Of a stretch of DNA of 5,906 bases, positions 5,901 through 5,906 are shown one piece after another. Every line of letters begins with the position of its first letter. Positions within the stretch are counted from its first letter, which is position 1. A model generated the notes under the pieces. It was not told where the DNA came from. It searched no databases and saw only the letters and a list, made by a program, of their open reading frames with translations. A program made the translations under genes and the position numbers. The stretch spans positions 8,209-14,114 of the forward strand of contig DIXX01000035.1 of the NCBI GenBank assembly GCA_002428805.1, written 5' to 3'. The stretch comes from Cetobacterium sp. UBA6069. Lineage in GTDB: Bacteria; Fusobacteriota; Fusobacteriia; Fusobacteriales; Fusobacteriaceae.

Positions 5901-5906
5901 TTATAT

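Overview
The window is AT-rich bacterial DNA with every gene on the + strand. It has AGA-dominated arginine codons, strong AGGAGG-type Shine-Dalgarno sites and a sigma70-type promoter. MinD and MinE together, a cytosolic diguanylate cyclase and a FecCD-type siderophore importer suggest a low-GC anaerobe such as a member of the Fusobacteriota (Cetobacterium/Fusobacterium-like). A Clostridia-like Firmicute is the main alternative. This assignment is inference from style and gene content, not a database match.

Layout. Positions 1-985 hold the end of the cell-division site-selection operon: minD, cut by the left window edge, then minE. A short hairpin and T-run (981-1007) overlaps the minE stop codon. 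Next is a free-standing PAS-PAS-GGDEF protein (1043-2140), a predicted c-di-GMP synthase with both the catalytic GGDEF motif and an RxxD inhibitory site. It ends in a good intrinsic terminator (2140-2170). The 123-base gap at 2171-2293 carries a consensus promoter (TTGACA, 16 bases, TATAAT). It drives a tightly packed four-gene operon (2294-5900): two FecCD-family permeases, an ABC ATPase and a periplasmic binding protein. The order is the same as in yclNOPQ (petrobactin, Bacillus) and ceuBCDE (catecholate siderophores, Campylobacter).

How the genes work together. MinD and MinE oscillate on the membrane to keep the division septum at midcell. The GGDEF protein would turn an unknown signal, sensed by its PAS domains, into c-di-GMP; its link to the min genes is positional only. 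In the transporter, the binding protein captures a ferric catecholate in the periplasm. The two permeases form the membrane channel, and two copies of the ATPase power import. The binding protein keeps all five residues that I recall as ligand contacts in Campylobacter CeuE, which makes the substrate prediction more specific than usual.

I found no mobile element, CRISPR array, RNA gene or clearly new system. The points most worth a second look are the predicted tetradentate catecholate site, the unusual membrane anchor of the binding protein, the TTG start of the second permease, and the diguanylate cyclase behind a weak terminator.
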